Part shown: positions 58,101 to 64,000 of the stretch, in pieces
How the letters are laid out: every line of letters begins with the position of its first letter
Position numbering within the stretch: the first letter of the stretch is position 1
Translations under genes and position numbers: made by a program
From: Casuarius casuarius
Lineage: Eukaryota > Chordata > Aves > Casuariiformes > Casuariidae
Reading direction: 5' to 3'
DNA length: 64,000 nucleotides
Assembly: GCA_003342895.1 (NCBI GenBank)
Contig: PTFA01000191.1
Span: 1,102,589 to 1,166,588 of the forward strand
Notes under the pieces: generated by a model
The model's database searches: none
Told to the model about the DNA's origin: nothing
What the model saw: only the letters and a program-made list of their open reading frames with translations

Positions 58101-61100
58101 TTTCCAAAAATGCTTCTGCATCACGTATGTGGGTAACTGATGCCAGGCAATTTACTTTATCCCCTTTTTACCAAAGTAGGGAGCTCGCAAAGGTGAGCAG
58201 TTTGGTCTTTCGCTCGCAGTCTGTATCATAATTAACGGTGCGGTTGAAGTTTTTCATTCATCAGCTCCCCCTTTCCTTCATTACATCAAAGTTGTGTGGA
58301 TAAACATCCATTCCAGCAATAAAATTAGACTGCGGAAACGGCAGTTCTGTTACATTTGTGACCATACTGGCGAGGTAGCCTCATGACTTAGTTACGACTA
58401 AAATCCCTTAAGACAAAGTTTAGTTGTAATGTTTTGAAGCAGTGTTCTGGTGATCAAAGGGATGCAAATACAGTTTTGACAAAACAAAATAGATTGGTTT
58501 AGAGGTTTGTTGTTACTATATTGCAAACGGATATTTTGATTTTTGTCTAACAAGCTTGTCTGACTGTTTTTGGATAATGCTTTAATGGTCTGTGTATGTA
58601 AAAGGAATCACAACTTAAATAGCAAATATATTTGCAATCTGTAACAATTAAGTGGAGTTTTGTTTATGAGCAGAAGGCTTACCTTTTCCATCACATTTGT
58701 AAGCATTTGAGTTGAACTGTATTTAATCAAAACTATTCTCATGTTTGGATAAAATAAAGGTATGTATAGTTTTTGTTTTACTGAGTTTGTGATTGTATAT
58801 CTTTTTTGTTTATACAATTAAGATTGTCAAAGTTTTCCTTTTAACAGAGAACACTTGTCGTTAGAAATTCCATTAAACCAAATTAGATTTACCATAACTG
58901 AAGTGTCAGATCCTGATATTCTTATCCATGTAGTTTCGTTCTGACTTTGAGCACACCATATGGATTGTATTCATTATGATTTTTGATATTAAAATCTGCT
59001 CGTGAATTTGAGAGCTAAAAACGATGAGAAGCTGTGGTTTGCCTTACTGTAGAGGGATTCAAACTTCACTTACAATGTGATCAGTTCTGTGTGTATTTTA
59101 GGATTGCTTATAAATCTTTCTAATCAGAAACTTTGTATCTCTTGGTAGCTTGTCTCTTTGAAATATTAAGAAGTTGATCCTTGTTCTCTTACCTTGCTAG
59201 ATTATTTCTTTTTCTTAAATCTGATTAATCTTCTTCTTAAGATGAGCAGGAAGAATAAGAGGAAGATCTTGAAGATAACATGCAATCCAGGAGAGTATTC
59301 TTAATCAAATTCATATGAATTAATAAAGCTGCAAGTAAAAAAGTATCATAGTTGAAGATCTGTTTTCAATCGTTTCAAGAGAGGCTGTAGATTAAAAGTG
59401 AACAGTTTAGTTATATCACAAGAGATATCACTCCAAGATACTTAAACCTTTTACAAGACTGTTACATTGAAAATTTGGTAGGTTTATGAGCATGTAATGG
59501 TAAAGCTGCTGACATAGCAGTATGCAGATGAAAACTGAATGGCTTTCGAGTCATCTGGAAGAGATCTTACTTATTTTGCTTTACCTTCAAGACTGAAAAT
59601 AAGATCTGTGAAGAGGGCAATTTTATTTTCCATATCACATAGTTGTAAGCCTTTGATATCTTCTGAGTCACAATTAGCTTTGGCAAGAGGTTTGATGAAA
59701 GATCAAGCAGAACACAAGACATGTTTCTTGTCCCATTATCTGATATAAGCCAGAATGAATACTCTTCTTCTTTTAAAATTGAAGGTCTTGATTGTCCAGA
59801 GTAATTTTATAAAAACACTAGGCTATAGTCCAGTGTTTGTGCTTGAGAATTGGTTTCTGCTAAAACCAAGTGATTTTTGTGTTGTAGAAATTCTGAATCA
59901 ACCTAAACCTTGTGATAGATCAAGATTTCCTGTCAGTATTTGATTAATTTGTATGAAGAGTAGAAGATCAGCATGTGCATTAGCAGAAATTTTTCATATA
60001 TTAAAGAAATGAAGTAGAAGGACTTAGTGTTCAGGACTATAAAAAATAATTTCATAAAATTATGCTAAAAGAATTCCATACACCTGTATCTGTGAAAAAT
60101 ATAAATAATGACTGAAGATTTGTTTGGCTTAGTGTTTTTTTTTTGTTTTTTTTTACCTTCTAAGACTGGAATAAGTTCATCTACTTCTACTCTAAGCAGG
60201 AAGTTTGTAAGGCAGTTGGTGATCCTGCAAGTTTTACCTCTTGAATATGATAGTTTGAGATGCATATTAGAGATCTGGGAAATTATCTGGGATCATTTTT
60301 ATGTACCCAACAGCAAGTCTGCAAATGTAACTTCAGAGACGGTGCTGGATGTGTGCTCATCGGCTACTGATAAATTCCACATGAATGAGAGAACCAGTGA
60401 TATGACATCTTTCCTTACTGTCTCATTTAATCCTGTGATCATAGTCTTAACGTAATGTTAATTTTTTTTAATTTTCACTTTATACCAGGTTGCTTGAGTA
60501 TTCTTGAGTCCAAATATTGTGTTATATCCATTTCCAGTCATAATTTATTTGAAAATGCATTTGACTTTTCCTTGATCAGCTCTTGTCTCTCCTGACACTG
60601 ATGTTATGAGCGTTTGATGCAGTGGCTTTAATGTGTTGACTGCTTGTATTCCTGTGCGAAGGAAAGTGGATTGGTCATAATCACTGTGGGAGTGTTGCTA
60701 ATGGCCTTGTGAGGGATCTCAAAAAGGGACTGTGTGGTAGGGAAACAAAATTAAACACTGTTGCTAAAACACTTTTGTAGAGTGGAGCTGGACCTCACCA
60801 GTGTTTCAAAACTGATTGTTTTCCATACTTCAAAGAAGGGGATGAGTTATTTTATGTAGGTATTACAGATACCAACCCCAGTTTTTGCTGTGGGACTAGT
60901 TATAGAGACTGTTCTCTTCAGCCTGATAGCTACTTTGTGTTGACATAGCAGCACATGTAAAATAATGTGGTATGACATTGTTTTGACATTTAGTGGAGTA
61001 ATGGAATTACTTATTACTTCCAGGATGTTCATCTGGGATTTGTTTTCCCTGTACTTCTGGGTTCACCTTGTTCAGTTTGTTGTAAGCTTTCAAGAATGTC

Positions 61101-63924
61101 AGAGCTACAAGAACATAGATGACTGCAGGTGGTTTAGGGTGATTATAATTTATCATTGAGTTTACTGTCTCAACTCTGGCCTGAGTTTCATGTTTGTTAG
61201 GTAACAGCCTGGCAACAAAAAATGTGCTGGCATAAATTAAGTGAGGTGTTAAGAGTCGGAAGTCTGCTTATATTGCAGAAGTAGAATATAAGGGCTAGAA
61301 TTGATTCAGCATTTCAGATATATCCACAGACAAACTCAAAGTTGGCAGCTGGAGAGTTCAGGGGTCTGAGCATCCCAGTGCATTTGGTAGTTACTAGGAA
61401 AAGTAAGACATATATACTCAAAAGGAGATTTGGCTGAGGGGAAGGATCACCTTCCTCTGTATAAAGGAAGCTGGAAAGAAATCATCCTTTTAGTTCAGTC
61501 TCATCTTCCTTTGCTCATCATGATCTGCTGATTTATTTTGACTTTTGGAAGCTTCTCAGGTCATCCGCTCTACTCCAGTATCTAATGAGCTATAGATGAA
61601 TCAATTTTACTTCCCAGCCCCCAAACTGTTTATGTCACTCGGAGTTAAATATTGATGAGAAAAGACAGTGGTGAAAGTTTGTTTACATGTGTCAGTCTGG
61701 GGAATTGTTTAAAGTAGAAAGATTTTTTTTGAATCCTCTTGTTTATCATATTAATGTTATGTTCTAAACTTGTTATAAATCTAATTATTTTAGATCATAT
61801 TCTAAACTTTAAAGTCCTTTGTTAATTTTTAAGGAGGTCTGTGTGGTCCTGGCAGTAAAAATAATTCTTTTCTTGGGTAATATGAGGTATGGAAACTTCC
61901 TGAAACAGTATTCATAATACATACCAGTCAACAGAAATTAACCAACTCTGCTGTAACTCATTGTATTACCTTCTAGTAATGCTAGTCTATGGGCACATCT
62001 TAAAATGATGCTATCTTAATAGTGCAAGCATGAATTTGCAGGTAATTATGTTGTGGGTAGATCGTTGCTATCTTCCTACTGCCCTTGGAAAAATCTACTC
62101 TTTTGAGTCTACGTGTTAATGCCTCTGGTTATTTGTGATACTTCTATAATCATGTACTGAGACATTTGTTTTCAACTGTTTCCACAGGCTAAAGAGTGCA
62201 ATGGTGTCAAGGCTTCAATTGATACCAGCAAACCTAATCCTAATGAGGTGGAGTTTGATAATCTGTATTTGGATATGAATGGTATAATCCACCCTTGTAC
62301 ACATCCAGAAGACAAGTAAGACAGTTTTTGTCTTTTTGCAAATAGGATTTGTTCTTAACGTTTCAGATGTTAAATTGAATGTTCTATATTTTAGGCCAGC
62401 ACCCAAAAATGAAGATGAAATGATGGTTGCGATTTTTGAGTATATTGACAGGATCTTCAACATTGTAAGACCAAGGCGACTTCTCTACATGGCTATAGAT
62501 GGAGTAGTAAGTACTGATATGTTTAGTTCCTGGTAATGGCTGTTTGTAAAATTAGGGTTGATGCCATCTGCTTGCATAAGATCCTTTGGGAAATAGTTTT
62601 CCAAAATGAAAAACTACAAGTAAATATACTGTTAATTAAATTTTGGTGATAGTAATTAAAACCATCCATGGGTTTTATTGGTTATGTAAGCTGGTTAATG
62701 TAGTCTATTGCGGTTTGAACTTTGGTAGTGGAAAGCAGAAAACTTATGTAGGACAGTAACTCCCTGAAACTACTGCTTGTGTTCTTTTATTCTGTGGCTT
62801 TAATGATAGTTTATGCAGCAGGTCAGGAAAGACCAAAAAACTGTTTATGCAGAAGCACTTAAAATGGGCAGTGACTTAATTGTGCTGTGAAATATTTCAC
62901 TGAGTAGCCTTAAGAGGACATTTAAGCCTGAAAGCTTGTCTTTCTCCTTATCCTATTCCCATCTCCCTCAGGTACATCAGTTGGCCTAATAAAAAAAAAA
63001 AAAAAAGGTGGAAAGATATCATCTTTTCTTAAAAAGATTGCTTTAATGAAAATCTTTCCAGTTTGATTGTATAGTCTCATTGAGAAACATTAAAATCGCC
63101 TAACAGACTCCTGGTAGGACTGATAAGATTTGGCTGTTTCTCAAGCCTTCTCAGTTTCTCAAAGTTAAAATGAGAATCTACTAAGTAGAAAGATTTTTAC
63201 CTTAATCCAAGTGCAGGAATTCCTAAGATATTTGTGTATATAGAAGTAATCCAAAGCTATGTTGATGTGTCCTTTTAAAAACCTCAAAATATGTGCCCTA
63301 AGTAATAGCTATCTACTGTCTGCTCTATAGTCTTTTTATTTTCAAAAGAGCATGTGTATGTATACGATATGGATACAGCTGTAGGAGTTTTTTGTTGATG
63401 AAAGTATATGTAGTGAATAATGCTTCTCAGATACATTGCACTTGCAAGTGTCATTTATTTTGCAAGGGAAGCCTTGAATCCTTGAGCTTTGTGCATTTCT
63501 GAGATGTTGGTGCAGGGGAGAATGCTGTTGGGTTACCTCACTGAGAAACCTGAGACACTTGTTCAGGAATTTGTCCAGAGACTCCCTGTGCAATCATGAG
63601 AGCTAGCAGTGACACAAGGGAGGTATGGCCAGGAAGTGGGAACAGAAATCCCTGTTTCAGTTACAGTGTAGATTTATGTCTTCTTAAATGGTTGTGTGAT
63701 CACAGTCTGACCAATTTCAAAAGACTTTTCTCAGTAATCAAAACCAATTTGCATCTAGACAATTATTCTTTATCTGCTATAACTGAACCAAGCATTATGA
63801 TATATGTGTTAGGCTCCACGTGCGAAAATGAATCAGCAACGATCAAGAAGATTCAGAGCATCAAAGGAGGGAATGGAAGCTGCGGAAGAGAAGCAAAAAA
63901 TAAGACAAGAAATTCTGGCAAAAG
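55028..63924 (+). CDS. XRN2: XRN2 (5'-3' exoribonuclease 2), first four exons (gene-level entry)
   Basis: Join of 55028-55102, 62188-62315, 62395-62506 and 63813-63924, continuing beyond the window. It gives 142 complete residues plus one base, beginning [20 protein letters not shown], which is diagnostic of XRN-family N-termini. Catalytic-domain landmarks are present: Asp54 in [12 protein letters not shown] and Asp103 in [20 protein letters not shown], the metal-binding acidic residues of the XRN_N nuclease fold. XRN2 is the nuclear enzyme that degrades 5'-monophosphate RNA processively, acts as the torpedo in RNA polymerase II termination and trims rRNA and snoRNA ends. XRN1 is excluded by the [16 protein letters not shown] and [15 protein letters not shown] segments, which I recognise as XRN2-type. 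Full-length vertebrate XRN2 is about 950 residues, so most of the gene lies to the right. Confidence 0.97.
55153..55310 (+). repeat. G-rich minisatellite, about five units of 30-33 bp
   Basis: Units begin at 55153, 55186, 55219, 55251 and 55281. The first two are 33 bp with the pattern ccctaacggtcgccgtgg, gg-a-ggggggg, cgact/caact; the last ones are diverged and shorter. Each unit carries a four-G plus seven-G (or longer) tract on the transcript-sense strand, so the array is G-quadruplex- and R-loop-prone. It starts 50 bases after the exon 1 donor. Confidence 0.95.
55655..55735. repeat. TA/CA-rich simple repeat
   Basis: Interrupted tatata, cacata and gcatatata motifs with one ambiguous base at 55665, in XRN2 intron 1. 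Confidence 0.85.
62188..62315 (+). CDS. XRN2: XRN2 exon 2
   Basis: The acceptor is gtttccacag ending 62187; the donor is GACAA|GTAAGA at 62316. It encodes [40 protein letters not shown] and ED, carrying the first catalytic acidic motif (Asp54 of LDMNG). Residues 34-36 read Ala-Ser-Ile where the human protein, from memory, has Ile-Pro-Val. Confidence 0.97.
62316..62394 (+). other. XRN2 intron 2, 79 nt
   Basis: A near-minimal vertebrate intron with donor GTAAGA and a T-rich 3' end. An internal gtttcag at about 62359-62365 is a possible alternative acceptor; because the splice homology is exact at 62395, the main site is not in doubt. Confidence 0.95.
62395..62506 (+). CDS. XRN2: XRN2 exon 3
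   Basis: The acceptor is atattttag ending 62394; the donor is GGAGTA|GTAAGT at 62507. One base closes the Lys codon, then [20 protein letters not shown] and [17 protein letters not shown] follow. It contains the conserved AIDG acidic motif (Asp103). It ends on a codon boundary. Confidence 0.97.
62507..63812 (+). other. XRN2 intron 3, 1.3 kb
   Basis: AT-rich intron with a 16-base A run (62991-63006). Nothing else was recognised. Confidence 0.9.
63813..63924 (+). CDS. XRN2: XRN2 exon 4
   Basis: The acceptor is tatgtgttag ending 63812; the donor is AAAAG|GTAGAC at 63925. It encodes [37 protein letters not shown] and one further base. The basic RSRRFR segment follows the AIDGVAP motif, as expected for the nuclease domain. 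It is the last exon in the window. Confidence 0.96.
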
Positions 63925-64000
63925 GTAGACTTGTGACCATATTTGACATTGTTTTTTCAAGTGAAAGAATTACCTTTTTTGTTTTGAACCTTTCAGTAAA
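63925..64000 (+). other. Start of XRN2 intron 4, cut by the window edge
   Basis: It follows the GTAGAC donor of exon 4 and continues out of the window. Confidence 0.9.

Larger units (their letters stand above)
55103..62187 (+). other. XRN2 intron 1, 7.1 kb
   Basis: It starts in the CpG island, with a G-rich minisatellite (55153-55310), then becomes AT-rich. It also has a TA-rich simple repeat (about 55655-55735, ambiguous base at 55665) and a poly-T stretch (about 60126-60153). The 59230-60450 stretch has several patches of open frame in different frames, but I could not match it to a protein. Confidence 0.8.

Noticed and set aside
59230..60450. Possible decayed retrocopy in XRN2 intron 1 (open patches at 59539-59943 with one stop and 60108-60455)
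   Set aside because: Patches are in different frames, no protein family was recognised, and AT-rich chance frames of this size occur elsewhere in the window.

Overview
This is a vertebrate nuclear window. It has long AT-rich introns, GT-AG splice sites, CpG depletion outside one CpG island, and simple repeats. A bird, or at least a sauropsid, is most likely: interspersed repeats are sparse, the only recognisable retroelement remnant looks like an ancient CR1 3' end, and no mammalian SINE or LINE is visible. This taxonomic call is inference. The gene order (KIZ then XRN2, same strand) is the amniote order I know from human 20p11.

Positions 1-44173 hold the 3' part of KIZ (kizuna, centrosomal protein) on the + strand. 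Nine consecutive coding exons can be chained with perfectly matching splice phases, from 3182 to the stop codon at 44171-44173. They encode the C-terminal 399 residues, ending in an acidic DDFYD tail. The N-terminal exons lie left of the window. A poly(A) signal lies only 25 nt after the stop.

Positions 44174-54600 are intergenic. I recognise no gene there, only a decayed CR1 3' end near 47.3 kb. A TATA-less CpG-island promoter (about 54600-55110) follows, with YY1-, E-box-, ETS- and NRF1-like sites. It leads into XRN2 (5'-3' exoribonuclease 2, the nuclear torpedo nuclease) on the + strand. Exons 1-4 (142 complete residues of the XRN_N catalytic domain) are present, and the gene runs off the right edge.

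I saw no clear new biological system. The best non-genic signals are: a 53-bp sequence present twice in inverted orientation (51/53 identical) 3.1 kb apart inside one KIZ intron; a G-rich 30-33-bp minisatellite directly after the XRN2 exon 1 splice donor; a run of symmetric, weak-donor KIZ exons suited to in-frame skipping; a strong CTCF-like site in a KIZ intron; and an exact 21-bp tandem duplication. The two genes have no obvious shared pathway (centrosome integrity versus nuclear RNA decay and termination); they are simply tandem neighbours.
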